Shown here piece after piece: positions 53,671-62,788 of a stretch of 64,000 nucleotides of DNA. Every line of letters starts with the position of its first letter. Position 1 is the stretch's first letter. Below the pieces are notes generated by a model that saw only the letters and a program-made list of their open reading frames with translations, had not been told where the DNA came from and made no database searches. Source of the stretch: Streptomyces sp. NBC_01716 (GTDB lineage: Bacteria > Actinomycetota > Actinomycetes > Streptomycetales > Streptomycetaceae); the NCBI RefSeq assembly GCF_036248275.1, contig NZ_CP109181.1, forward strand, positions 8,184,001 to 8,248,000, in the 5' to 3' direction. A program made the position numbers and the translations under genes.

Positions 53671-56346
53671 ATGGCCGGACGCGACGGCCGCCGGCGCTCC
53701 GTTCTGAAGATGAGGACAGTCGCAGGCCAGGTCTTTCTCCTTCAGGTGGCGATCGTCGTTCTGCTCGTCGCCGCCGCCTCCGCCGCGCTTGTACTCCAGG
53801 GCCGCTCGGACAGTGAGCGCGAGGCCCGCAACCGCTCCGTGGCCGTGGCCGAAACCTTCGCGAACTCTCCGGGCATCCAGGCCGCGCTCAAGAACCCCAA
53901 CCCGGCGGAGGTCCTGCGCCGACCCGCCGAGCTGGCCAGGGAACGCTCCGGCGTGGACTTCGTCGTCGTCCTCAACACCCACGGAATCCGCTACACCCAC
54001 CCGATTCCCAACCGGGTCGGCAAGATGTTCGTCGGCACGTGGAAGCCCGCCCTCAAAGGGCATGTCGTGACGGAAAAGGCCACCGGTACCATCGGCCCCC
54101 TCGTGTCCGCGGTCGTCCCCGTCTACGACTCGCGCGGCAAGGTGGTCGGGCTCGTCTCCGCGGGCATCACCATCAAACATGTGAGCTCCGTGGTCGACGA
54201 GGAGCTCCCCCTGCTGTTCGGCTCCGCGGGCGGTGTGCTCCTCCTGGCCCTGGGCGGCACGGCCCTGGTGAGCAGACGGCTCCGCCGTCAGACACACGGA
54301 CTCGGACCCTCCGAGATGACCCGGATGTACGAGCACCACGACGCGGTTCTGCACGCCGTACGCGAAGGAGTCATCATCGTCGGCAGCGACAGCAGACTGC
54401 TGCTCGCCAACGACGAGGCCCGCAGACTGCTCGACCTGCCGAAGGACGTGGAGGGCCGCGTGATCACCGACCTGGGTCTCGACCCGGACACCCGGACGCT
54501 GCTGGGCTCCGGCCGGACGGCGACCGACGAGGTCCATCCCGTCGGCCAGCGGATGCTCGCCATCAGCCAGCGGCCCACGGACCAGGACGGCGGCCCGCCC
54601 GGCAGCGTGACCACCCTGCGTGACACCACCGAACTCCAGGCGCTCACCGGAAAGGCCGACGTGGCCCGGGAACGGCTGCGGCTGCTCTACGACGCCGGTA
54701 CGGAGATTGGTACGACCCTGGACGTCGTCCGCACCTGCGAGGAACTGGCCGAATTCGCCGCCGCCAATTTCGCCGACTTCGCGAGCGTCGACCTGGCCGA
54801 GGCCGTCCTGCGCGGCGAGGAGCCGACCACCGTCGTGCTGGAGATGCGCCGCACCGCGTTCAGCGGCCCGGACGTGGAGACCTCGCTGTACCCGCTCGGC
54901 GAGCTGATCCACTTCGCCCCCCACACCCCGATGAGCGACGCCATCATGAACGGCGAGCCCATCCTGGTCGCGAATCTCGCCGCGTTCTCCGGCTGGCACA
55001 AAGCACAGCCCGAACGTGCCAGGAGGCTCGTGGACGAAGAGGGCATCCACTCGATGATCACCGTGCCCATGCAGGCCCGGGGTGTCATCCTCGGCGTCGC
55101 GACCTTCTGGCGGGCCGCGCGGGCCGAGGCGTTCGAGGGCGAGGACCTGTCGGTCGCCGAGGAACTGGTCGCCAGGGCGGCGGTCAGCGTCGACAACGCC
55201 CGCCGCTACTCGCGCGAGCACACCATGGCCGTCACCCTCCAGCGCAGCCTGCTCCCGCGCGGCCTGCCCGACCAGAACGCCATCGACGTCGCCTACCGCT
55301 ATCTGCCCGCCCAGGCCGGTCTCGGCGGTCTCGGAGGCGTCGGCGGCGACTGGTTCGACATCATCCCGCTGCCCGGCGCCCGGGTGGCGCTGGTCGTCGG
55401 TGACGTCGTCGGTCACGGTCTGCACGCCGCCGCCACCATGGGCCGACTGCGCACCGCCGTCCACAACTTCTCCACCCTGGACCTGCCGCCCGACGAACTC
55501 CTGTGGCACCTGGACGAGTTGGTCACCCGTATCGACCAGGACGAGGCCGCAGGGGTGGCCGGCGCCGGAGTCACCGGCGTCACCTGCCTGTACGCGATCT
55601 ATGATCCCGTCTCCGGGAACTGCTCCATGGCGCGGGCCGGCCACCTCCAACCCGTCATCGTCCACGAGGACGGCACGGCGGTGTTCGCCGAGGTGCCCGG
55701 CGGCCCGCCGCTGGGGCTCGGCGGACTGCCTTTCGAGACCCTCGACGTCCACCTGCCGGAGAACAGCCGACTCGTGCTCTACACCGACGGTCTCGTCGAG
55801 GACCGGCAGCGCGACATCGACGAGGGACTGACGCTGCTACGCCGCACGCTCGCCGCCCAGGCCGACCGGACCCCCGAGCAGGCCTGCGACGCGGTCCTCC
55901 AGGCACTGCTGCCCGAGACCCCGCGCGACGACATCGCCCTGCTGATCGCCCGTACACGCGTACTGGACAACGAGCACGTCGCCGACTGGGAGATCCCCGC
56001 CGACCCCGCCGCCGTGGGCAGACTGCGGGCCGACGTCACGCGCAGACTGACGGAGTGGGGCCTGGTCGAAGAGGCGTTCACCACCGAGCTGATCCTCAGC
56101 GAACTGGTCACCAACGCGATCCGCTACGCCTCCGGGCCCATCCGGGTACGGCTGATCCGCGACCGCAGCCTGATCTGCGAGGTGTCCGACCACAGCAGCA
56201 CCTCCCCGCATCTGCGCCAGGCGGCGGGCACCGACGAGGGGGGCCGCGGACTCTTCCTCGTCGCCCAGTTCGCCGAGCGCTGGGGCACCCGGTACAGCGG
56301 CCAGGGCAAGGTCATCTGGACAGAGCAGCCGATCGGCGTTTCCTGA
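53671..56346 (+). CDS. Multidomain SpoIIE-type phosphatase with sensor and HATPase domains
   Basis: 891 residues. Order: membrane helix (about 20-44), extracellular Cache-type sensor (45-180), second helix (about 186-208), PAS (220-320), GAF (340-520), PP2C/SpoIIE phosphatase (VGGDWFDIIPL, ALVVGDVVGHGLHAAATMGR, LYTDGLVEDRQ) and a C-terminal HATPase anti-sigma-kinase-like domain (ELILSELVTNAIRYASG, DEGGRGLFLVAQFAERWG). Typical Streptomyces partner-switching regulator: it would dephosphorylate an anti-sigma antagonist in response to an outside ligand. Its start is preceded by GAGAGAGG. Confidence 0.92.
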   Translation: MAGRDGRRRSVLKMRTVAGQVFLLQVAIVVLLVAAASAALVLQGRSDSEREARNRSVAVAETFANSPGIQAALKNPNPAEVLRRPAELARERSGVDFVVVLNTHGIRYTHPIPNRVGKMFVGTWKPALKGHVVTEKATGTIGPLVSAVVPVYDSRGKVVGLVSAGITIKHVSSVVDEELPLLFGSAGGVLLLALGGTALVSRRLRRQTHGLGPSEMTRMYEHHDAVLHAVREGVIIVGSDSRLLLANDEARRLLDLPKDVEGRVITDLGLDPDTRTLLGSGRTATDEVHPVGQRMLAISQRPTDQDGGPPGSVTTLRDTTELQALTGKADVARERLRLLYDAGTEIGTTLDVVRTCEELAEFAAANFADFASVDLAEAVLRGEEPTTVVLEMRRTAFSGPDVETSLYPLGELIHFAPHTPMSDAIMNGEPILVANLAAFSGWHKAQPERARRLVDEEGIHSMITVPMQARGVILGVATFWRAARAEAFEGEDLSVAEELVARAAVSVDNARRYSREHTMAVTLQRSLLPRGLPDQNAIDVAYRYLPAQAGLGGLGGVGGDWFDIIPLPGARVALVVGDVVGHGLHAAATMGRLRTAVHNFSTLDLPPDELLWHLDELVTRIDQDEAAGVAGAGVTGVTCLYAIYDPVSGNCSMARAGHLQPVIVHEDGTAVFAEVPGGPPLGLGGLPFETLDVHLPENSRLVLYTDGLVEDRQRDIDEGLTLLRRTLAAQADRTPEQACDAVLQALLPETPRDDIALLIARTRVLDNEHVADWEIPADPAAVGRLRADVTRRLTEWGLVEEAFTTELILSELVTNAIRYASGPIRVRLIRDRSLICEVSDHSSTSPHLRQAAGTDEGGRGLFLVAQFAERWGTRYSGQGKVIWTEQPIGVS

Positions 56347-56637
56347 GTACGGCAGCGCATGGATACGGCAGGGCAGCCGCGCCGTGTGTCAACTCGGACT
56401 GGGCCGTACGGGAGCCGACGAGCGAGGTCCGTGCGGACGCCATAGGCTTCTCAATAGTGCGAATCAGGCACGTCAGTGTGAACTCCAACAGACGTGGCAC
56501 CCGCCCGGCATACGTGTGCGAAGCACTGCCCGCAAGCGACTGTCCGCGTGTTCCACGCGCATCTCAGGTCGGCGCTTTCCCGCCGGCACCGCTCAATCCG
56601 GTCGCGCTCAAGGCCGGGAAGAGAAAGGGACTGGGTT

Positions 56638-57063
56638 ATGGGGCTGCTGCCGACCGTACTGATCTCTCTGGTGTTTCCGGCCCTGATGCTGCTGATCACG
56701 GTAGGGCTCGGACGTATGGAGGAATTCCTGTTGCCACATCTGCGGGCGCCACTGCCGGCCGAGGGTGAGACGGACACCCCATCGGAGGAGGCCAGGGACT
56801 CACCGCCCGCGGAATCGGATACGAAAGACGCCCCTCTCGCCGAAGACATCCCCGCCGAGGACGTCCCCGGCATCCCCGTCAAAGACAGCCGCGCCGCGGA
56901 GATCCGCGCCGCCAACGCCCGCGCGGATGTCGCCAAGGCCCGCGCGGAAGCCGTACGGCGCTCCGCCCGGCGACGCGCCTACGGAACCCCGCGCTCCACC
57001 ATGGGCCGTACCAACACCGGCCCGCCGCGCGGGGCACGGACGACCCCCCTGAGGTTCCGATGA
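56638..57063 (+). CDS. Small membrane-anchored hypothetical protein
   Basis: 141 residues from ATG 56638. One N-terminal helix (LPTVLISLVFPALMLLITVG), then an acidic linker and a basic, Arg-rich coiled end (AANARADVAKARAEAVRRSA). The stop overlaps the endonuclease III-like gene start as ATGA. No recognised function. Confidence 0.65.
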   Translation: MGLLPTVLISLVFPALMLLITVGLGRMEEFLLPHLRAPLPAEGETDTPSEEARDSPPAESDTKDAPLAEDIPAEDVPGIPVKDSRAAEIRAANARADVAKARAEAVRRSARRRAYGTPRSTMGRTNTGPPRGARTTPLRFR

Positions 57064-57713
57064 AACAGCGCACCGTCGTAGACGCACTGCTCCACACCCA
57101 CGGCGGCACCTACGCCGCTGACGCCGGCATCAGACTGCGTGACACCCCCCAGCCCCTGTACCAACTGCTCGTCCTCGCCCTCCTGTTGAGCGCCCCGATC
57201 CGGGCCGGCACCGCCGTCGCCACGCTGCGCGCCCTGCGCGACGCGGGGATGCGCAACCCCCGCCGGATGCTGGACGCGACCTGGCAGCAGCGCGTCGACG
57301 CCCTCGGCAAGGGTGGTTACCGGCGTTACGACGAGAGCACCGCCACCCGGCTCGCGGACGGGGCCGAGCTGTTGATCCGGCGGTGGCACGGCGACCTGCG
57401 CCGTATGCGCGCCGAGGCCGACGGAGACGTGCCGATCCTGCGCCACCTCCTTCAGGACATGCCGGGGATCGGCCCTGTCGGGGCGGACATCTTCCTGCGC
57501 GAGGTCCAGGCCGTCTGGCCCGAGGTGGTGCCCTACTTCGACACCAAGGCGCTGCACGGCGCCGAACGTCTCGGCCTCGGCAACGACGCCTCCCGCCTCG
57601 CCCGCCTGGCCGGGGACGAAGGCCCCGCCACCCTCGCCGCCGCGCTGGTCCGCGCCTCACTGGACGACGACATCGTCGAGGACTCCCTGCGCGAGGCACG
57701 ATCCGCCGCCTAG
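57060..57713 (+). CDS. Endonuclease III-like HhH-GPD protein
   Basis: 217 residues. Helix-hairpin-helix LQDMPGIGPVGADIFLRE and a following Asp in VPYFDTKALHG fit the HhH-GPD DNA-glycosylase fold. The catalytic Lys of endonuclease III is not obvious, and the four-cysteine iron-sulfur cluster is absent. May be a monofunctional glycosylase or a non-catalytic DNA binder. Confidence 0.8.
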   Translation: MKQRTVVDALLHTHGGTYAADAGIRLRDTPQPLYQLLVLALLLSAPIRAGTAVATLRALRDAGMRNPRRMLDATWQQRVDALGKGGYRRYDESTATRLADGAELLIRRWHGDLRRMRAEADGDVPILRHLLQDMPGIGPVGADIFLREVQAVWPEVVPYFDTKALHGAERLGLGNDASRLARLAGDEGPATLAAALVRASLDDDIVEDSLREARSAA

Positions 57714-57750
57714 GACCTGGCGAAACAGGCTCCGGGCCCCCGCCCCGCGA

Positions 57751-58068
57751 TCAGTACTCGCTGTCGATGCCCGTGACGAACGCCGCGCCCAGCGGTGCGT
57801 CGTCCGTCGAGAAGCCGGCCTCGGTCAGCGCGGCGACCGCGACCTCCTTCGCCTCGGCCTCGGCACTGCGCCTGTTGTCCGCCTCGATCTCCAGCCGGAT
57901 GCTGAACGTGCCGCCCTCGTTGACCGTCAGCCTGTCCAGTTCCTCGGCCTCGCCCAGAGCCGTGTGCTGCGGGTCCGCGGGCAGGAGCGCCCGCAGCAGC
58001 GCCGCGCGGGAGTCGGCGTCGAGCGTGCGCAGGAAGGTGCCCGGGACGGTGATGACGTACGCGGTCAT
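57751..58068 (-). CDS. Hypothetical protein of about 105 residues
   Basis: 105 residues from ATG 58068. Ferredoxin-like alpha/beta pattern: TAYVITVPGTFLRTLDADSR, TFSIRLEIEADNRRSAEAEA, AVAALTEAGFSTDDAPLG. I do not recognise the family. Convergent with the endonuclease III-like gene. Confidence 0.6.
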   Translation of the reverse strand: MTAYVITVPGTFLRTLDADSRAALLRALLPADPQHTALGEAEELDRLTVNEGGTFSIRLEIEADNRRSAEAEAKEVAVAALTEAGFSTDDAPLGAAFVTGIDSEY

Positions 58069-58246
58069 GCGAACTCCTGGCGTTGACGGCCCCCGTTTCC
58101 CTTCCATTTTCCGGGAATCGGATTCCGGCGCTTACTTATGCTTTTGAACATTCGCCCAGGCGGGCGGGAGACGTCTCGGTTCCCGGCGGGCGTTCGGTGT
58201 GGGATGCTGAACGCTCCGTATTCTCCCTTCTCCCTGCCGAGGCACT

Positions 58247-58558
58247 ATGCGCTGCGTCATCGCCCGTTTTCCCTTCGATCTGGTCAAGAGCGAGGTGCAG
58301 CTGGCGATGAAGGGCATCAAGCCCGAGCCGATCACGGGCGAGTCCGTTGTCATCGGCCGCCGTACGTACCCGGTGAAGCAGGTGGGCGAGGTGATCACCC
58401 GCCAGGACCGGCGTGACTTCTCCGCCTCCGAGGTGACCCGCGCACTCACCCGTCTCGGCTTCACCTGCCACAGCGGCGCTCCCGCCCCCAGCCCGGTGGA
58501 GGAACCCAGCCCGCTGGAGAAGGCGTCGGCGATGATCGGCAGCCCCGAGCGGGACTGA
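58247..58558 (+). CDS. SCO5918-family protein
   Basis: 103 residues: MRCVIARFPFDLVKSEVQLA, VIGRRTYPVKQVGEVITRQD, FSASEVTRALTRLGFTC. I recall this as a conserved Streptomyces family that sits beside the DEAD-box helicase and cold-shock genes, as here. Its function is unknown; convergent with the helicase gene and followed by a strong terminator. Confidence 0.75.
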   Translation: MRCVIARFPFDLVKSEVQLAMKGIKPEPITGESVVIGRRTYPVKQVGEVITRQDRRDFSASEVTRALTRLGFTCHSGAPAPSPVEEPSPLEKASAMIGSPERD

Positions 58559-58584
58559 GCGGATCACGCCCACGGCACACGGAG

Positions 58585-58619
58585 AGGGCCCCGTCACCGA
58601 CCGGTGACCGGGCCCTTTT
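58585..58619 (+). terminator. Intrinsic terminator after the SCO5918-like gene
   Basis: 14-base arms (58585-58598, 58603-58616) pair at 13 positions around GACC and run into TTTT. Ends the rightward transcript ahead of the convergent helicase. Confidence 0.8.
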
Positions 58620-58635
58620 CCTGTGCGGACCGGAC

Positions 58636-60171
58636 CTACGCGGACCAGCTGCGCGACGACGACTGGCGCGCGCCGCCCGACCGGCCACCCGAGCCACCGG
58701 CCCCCGATGACCTGCGGCTCTGGACCGGCCGGCTGCGGCCACGGCTGCCCGAACCGCCCTTGGCGCGCTCCGAGACGGGCGCGGAGATGACCACGGGGAC
58801 ACCCGAGGGCGCCTGCGCCCCGGTGATCCGGCTCAGCTCGGCCTCGCCGGAGTGCACCTGCGCGACCTGCGGGACGATGCCCGCGTCGGCCATCAGGCGC
58901 GTCATCTCGCGACGCTGGTTGGGCAGGACGAGCGTGACGACGCTGCCGGACTCCCCGGCGCGCGCGGTACGGCCGCCCCGGTGCAGATAGTCCTTGTGGT
59001 CGCTCGGCGGGTCGACGTTCACGACGAGGTCGAGATTGTCGATGTGAATGCCGCGCGCGGCGACGTTCGTCGCCACGAGCACCGTGACATGACCCGTCTT
59101 GAACCTGGCGAGCGTCCTGGTGCGCTGGGGCTGCGACTTGCCGCCGTGCAGCGCGGCGGCGCGTACGCCACTGTTCAGCAGGTGCTCGGTCAGCCGGTCG
59201 ACGGCGTGCTTGGTGTCCAGGAACATCAGCACCCGGCCGTCGCGTGCCGCGATCTCCGTGGTGGTCGCGTACTTGTCGGCGTTCTGCACATGCAGGACGT
59301 GGTGCTCCATGGTGGTGACCGTGCCGACGGCGGCGTCGACGGAGTGGACCACCGGGTCGTTCAGATAGCGGCGGACCAGCAGGTCGACGTTGCGGTCCAG
59401 CGTCGCGGAGAACAGCATCCGCTGGCCCTCGGGCCGTACCTGGTCGAGGAGTTCGGTCACCTGCGGCATGAAGCCCATGTCGGCCATCTGGTCGGCCTCG
59501 TCGAGGACGGTGATGGCGACCCGGTCCAGCCGGCAGTCGCCGCGTTCGATGAGGTCCTTGAGCCGCCCCGGGGTCGCGACGACGACCTCCGCGCCGACAC
59601 GGAGCGCTCCGGCCTGGCGGCCGATCGACATCCCGCCGACGACGGTGGCGAGCCGCAGCTTCAGTGAACGCGCGTACGGCGTCAGCGCGTCGGTGACCTG
59701 CTGGGCCAGCTCCCGGGTCGGTACGAGAACGAGTGCCAGCGGCTGCTTCGGCTGGGCACGCTGTCCCGCGGTGCGCACGAGGAGCGCCAGGCCGAAGGCG
59801 AGGGTCTTGCCGGAGCCGGTGCGCCCGCGCCCGAGGACGTCGCGTCCCGCGAGCGAGTTGGGCAGCGTCGCCGCTTGGATCGGGAACGGCTCGGTGACGC
59901 CGAGGCCGGTGAGCGTCGTCATCACCGGCGACGGCATGTCCAGCTCGGCGAAGGTCGACACGGCGGGCAGGGCGGGGGTGACGGTGACCGGCAGGGCGAA
60001 CTCGCCCTGGACGGCGGCGGGACGGCGGCCGTAGCCGCCGCCCGACCGGCCGGAGGAACCGGACCGGCCGCCGGAGCCCGATGACCCGGGGCGGAAGCGG
60101 CCGCCGCCACCGCCGGAGCCACCGGAGCGGGTACGTGAGTAACGGTCGTTCGTGCGAGGCGTGCGGTTCAT
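58636..60171 (-). CDS. DEAD-box RNA helicase
   Basis: 511 residues from ATG 60171. Gly/Ser/Arg-rich N-terminus (SGGSGGGGGRFRPGSSGSGG) for RNA binding, Q-motif ELDMPSPVMTTL, motif I GRGRTGSGKT, DEAD motif VLDEADQMADMGF, SAT motif LFSATLD, motif VI HRGGRTARAG. Basic RG-rich tail. Unwinds structured RNA, likely in cold adaptation together with the cold-shock gene next to it. Confidence 0.93.
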   Translation of the reverse strand: MNRTPRTNDRYSRTRSGGSGGGGGRFRPGSSGSGGRSGSSGRSGGGYGRRPAAVQGEFALPVTVTPALPAVSTFAELDMPSPVMTTLTGLGVTEPFPIQAATLPNSLAGRDVLGRGRTGSGKTLAFGLALLVRTAGQRAQPKQPLALVLVPTRELAQQVTDALTPYARSLKLRLATVVGGMSIGRQAGALRVGAEVVVATPGRLKDLIERGDCRLDRVAITVLDEADQMADMGFMPQVTELLDQVRPEGQRMLFSATLDRNVDLLVRRYLNDPVVHSVDAAVGTVTTMEHHVLHVQNADKYATTTEIAARDGRVLMFLDTKHAVDRLTEHLLNSGVRAAALHGGKSQPQRTRTLARFKTGHVTVLVATNVAARGIHIDNLDLVVNVDPPSDHKDYLHRGGRTARAGESGSVVTLVLPNQRREMTRLMADAGIVPQVAQVHSGEAELSRITGAQAPSGVPVVISAPVSERAKGGSGSRGRSRPVQSRRSSGAGGSGGRSGGARQSSSRSWSA

Positions 60172-60555
60172 GCTGAACCTCTCTCGATGCGGCACGTATC
60201 GAGGAACTCTTGGCAGAATGACCGCGCAAGGAATCGCAAGAACGAGCCGGGGGAAAACAAAAACAGAACAGTGCCGGGACGTGAAACACCGTGAATCGGC
60301 ACCCGAGAATTGCCCGGAGCGGACCGGGCGTGAGCCGCTGGGCGACGGGTCGCCCACCGGCGGGGGCCCGGCAGTCCGGTGCGGGGCCGACATCGGTGGA
60401 GATTTGTCGGCCGGCCGTCAGGACAGCGAGGAGAAACCTGGTCCCGCGCCACACTTCGATGTGTCACGCGCACCGGGCGGGCCCCGGAGAAAAAGCAACG
60501 CAGCCGGGGCCCGCATCGCGAGGAGCGGGCCCCAGCTACGTCTAACGCCTCAACG
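60172..60555. other. Helicase leader and cold-shock terminator region
   Basis: 384 bases with no gene. The right part holds the cold-shock terminator (60506-60533); the left part is a long helicase leader, including an A-rich run near 60253-60270 (GGGGAAAACAAAAACAGAAC), unusual in this GC-rich genome. Confidence 0.5.
60506..60533 (-). terminator. Intrinsic terminator of the cold-shock gene
   Basis: Perfect 9-bp stem (60506-60514 with 60525-60533). On the minus strand the stem is followed after about 11 bases by TTTTT. Confidence 0.65.
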
Positions 60556-60759
60556 TCAGGCGGGAACGATGTTCTCCGCCTGCGGGCCCTTCTGGCCCTG
60601 CGTGACGTCGAAGGTCACCTTCTGGCCTTCCTGGAGCTCACGGAAGCCCTGGGCGGCGATGTTCGAGTAGTGGGCGAAGACGTCGGCGCCGCCGCCATCC
60701 TGCTCGATGAAGCCGAAACCCTTTTCCGAGTTGAACCACTTGACAGTGCCACTGGCCAT
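60556..60759 (-). CDS. Cold-shock protein (CspA type)
   Basis: 67 residues, ATG 60759 with a clear AAGGAG nearby. Classic cold-shock domain: MASGTVKWFNSEKGFGFIEQ with RNP1 (KGFGFIEQ), RNP2 VFAHYS, and the end PQAENIVPA. Binds single-stranded RNA and DNA as a chaperone. A long leader of the sort used in cold-shock regulation lies upstream. Confidence 0.97.
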   Translation of the reverse strand: MASGTVKWFNSEKGFGFIEQDGGGADVFAHYSNIAAQGFRELQEGQKVTFDVTQGQKGPQAENIVPA

Positions 60760-61114
60760 TTTTATCTCCTTCGGGGCAATGCTGCCCGGGGGCCCGCACT
60801 GTGCGAACCCCGCGTCGCCTCAGAATGATTACCCCGTCCGGAAAAGCACCGGAAATACAAAAGCGCGCCCACCGGCACATAAAGTCGGCGAGAGCACTTG
60901 AAGTCTTCGGGAACCACAACTGCAACTGACGACTACAGTAGCACGGTGCATGCACATGAGTACGGGACGTCTTGTCGATCCCGGGCCGCGCACCGGAAAA
61001 TCAAGCGGGGCCGCCGGAGAATTTTCCCGGAGCCGCGATCGGGGAATATTCTCCGGTTCTTCACCCTGCGGCTACTCCCAGGGGCGTATGCGGGGCACGC
61101 CGGAGCCGCCTAGC
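60760..61114. other. 355-base region: cold-shock leader and divergent promoter
   Basis: No gene. It has lower GC than its surroundings near 60820-60950 and should hold the cold-shock promoter with its long 5' leader, and the promoter of the broken kinase gene to the right. Confidence 0.45.
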
Positions 61115-61814
61115 GTGAATGGCGTGAACCGGGAGATGACCCTCGAACGTCTGCTTTTCCGTGTCAGGGCGGTGCCGCCGCTCGCCTCCGATCTGCTGGT
61201 GGCGGCATGCGTGGGCCTGTTCACGGCGGCCGACGCCGCCGTGAACGATCCCGAGTACCGGCAGGCCGACTGGTTCACCTGGCTGCTCGTCGCTGATCGC
61301 GCTGGTCGCCAGGCGCCGCAGGCCCATGCTCGTCGTCACGGTCACGGGTGCCGCCTGCGCCGGCTGGGCGCTGTACGGGCACATCGGTGAGCTGCTGAAT
61401 CTGCCGGTGATCGTGGCGCTCTACACCGTGGCCGTCCAGGGTGACCGGCGGCGCACGGTGTGGACCGGGGCGGTGGCCGCCGTCGTATCGGGCACCGTGG
61501 CGCTGCTGGTGGGGCACGTCGTACCCGTGCTGCTCGGCGAAGCGGTCCGTACGCGGCGGGAGTTGCTGCACGAGTACGAGGCCAGGGCGGCGCGCGCCGA
61601 GGAGGACCGCGAGCGGGAGGCGGCGCGTCGGGTCCATGAGGAGCGGGTACGTATCGCGCGCGAACTGCACGACATCGTCGCCCATACGGTGACGGCGATG
61701 ACCGTGCAGGCGGGCGTGGCCCTGGACGCGCTCGACGCGCGGCCGGAGATCTCCAGGAAGGCGATGCGCCAGGTGCGTGACTCGGGCAAGGAAGCCGTCC
61801 GTGAACCGGAGTAG
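61115..61814 (+). pseudogene. DesK-type histidine kinase, frameshifted and lacking its ATPase domain
   Basis: The first frame (GTG 61115) encodes membrane helices up to QADWFTWLLV; near 61288-61292 the frame changes and the second carries SLIALVARRRRPMLVVTVTG through the H-box RVRIARELHDIVAHTVTAMT and stops at 61814 after EAVREPE. The HATPase domain (about 120 residues) and a response regulator gene are both missing. The locus mirrors the intact kinase/regulator/ABC set at 31.8-35.5 kb. Confidence 0.75.
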
Positions 61815-61870
61815 CCACCGACTCCGGGTGACGGATGCCGGCTGGCGCCCCTCTCCGTAGCGTCGGAAGC

Positions 61871-62788
61871 ATGATCGAAGCAACGGAACTCACCAAGCGA
61901 TACGGCGGCGGGAACGCCGTCGACAAGCTGTCGTTCACCGTGCGGCCCGGCAGGGTGACCGGCTTTCTCGGCCCGAACGGGGCGGGCAAGTCGACCACCA
62001 TGAGGCTGATCCTCGGGCTCGACACCCCGACCGCAGGCCGTGTCACCGTCGCGGGCAAGCGCTACGCGGAGCTCGCCGCGCCTCTGCGTACCGTCGGCTC
62101 ACTTCTGGACGCCAAGGGCGTGCACGGCGGCCGTTCGGCGCACCAGCACCTCGCCGCCCTCGCGGCGAGCAACGGCATCCCGGGACGCCGCGTCGACGAC
62201 GTACTGGACCTCGTCGGCCTGCCCGCCGACACCGCTCGCACCCGGACCAAGGGCTTCTCGCTCGGGATCGCCGCCGCGCTGATCGGTGACCCCGAGGTGC
62301 TCATCCTGGACGAACCGGTCAACGGCCTCGACACCGAAGGCGTCCGCTGGATCCGCGGACTGATGAAGTCCCTTGCCGCGCAAGGCCGTACGGTCTTCCT
62401 CTCCAGCCATCTGATGAGCGAGATGGAACTGACCGCCGACCATCTCGTCGTGATCGGTCGCGGCAGGCTCATCGCCGACACCACGATGCGCGACTTCATC
62501 ACCGCCAACTCCCGGTCCCACACGCTCGTCCGCTCCCCGGAGCCCGAGAGGCTGCGGGCGCTGCTGGAGGCCAGGGGATGGGGCGTACGGCTGGACCCCG
62601 GCGGTGGCTGGCGGGTCGACGGCACCGATGCCACCGCCATCGGCGACCTGGCGCGCGACCACGGTCTCGCCGTCCATGAACTCACCCCGGCGCGCTCCAC
62701 GTTGGAGGAGGTCTACACGGCGCTGGCGGGCGACTCGGCCGAATACCGCGCCGGCGAGGCCACGACCGGGGCGGAGGCGGTCCGATGA
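61871..62788 (+). CDS. ABC transporter ATP-binding protein with a shortened signature motif
   Basis: 305 residues from ATG 61871. Walker A GFLGPNGAGKSTTMR, Walker B EVLILDEPVNGLD and H-loop FLSSHLMSE are intact. The signature region reads KGFSLGIAAALIGDP, while the paralogue encoded at 32519 has FSLGMRQRLGVAAALLGDP; six residues (the MRQRLG segment) are missing. This suggests an 18-base deletion between short direct repeats (CTCGGG). The signature loop contacts ATP across the dimer, so activity is doubtful. Co-translated with the permease (ATGA overlap). Confidence 0.85.
   Translation: MIEATELTKRYGGGNAVDKLSFTVRPGRVTGFLGPNGAGKSTTMRLILGLDTPTAGRVTVAGKRYAELAAPLRTVGSLLDAKGVHGGRSAHQHLAALAASNGIPGRRVDDVLDLVGLPADTARTRTKGFSLGIAAALIGDPEVLILDEPVNGLDTEGVRWIRGLMKSLAAQGRTVFLSSHLMSEMELTADHLVVIGRGRLIADTTMRDFITANSRSHTLVRSPEPERLRALLEARGWGVRLDPGGGWRVDGTDATAIGDLARDHGLAVHELTPARSTLEEVYTALAGDSAEYRAGEATTGAEAVR

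Noticed and set aside
53341..55752. An 803-codon open frame antisense to the SpoIIE-type phosphatase
   Set aside because: Its codons mirror the phosphatase third-position bias and it shows no recognisable domain.
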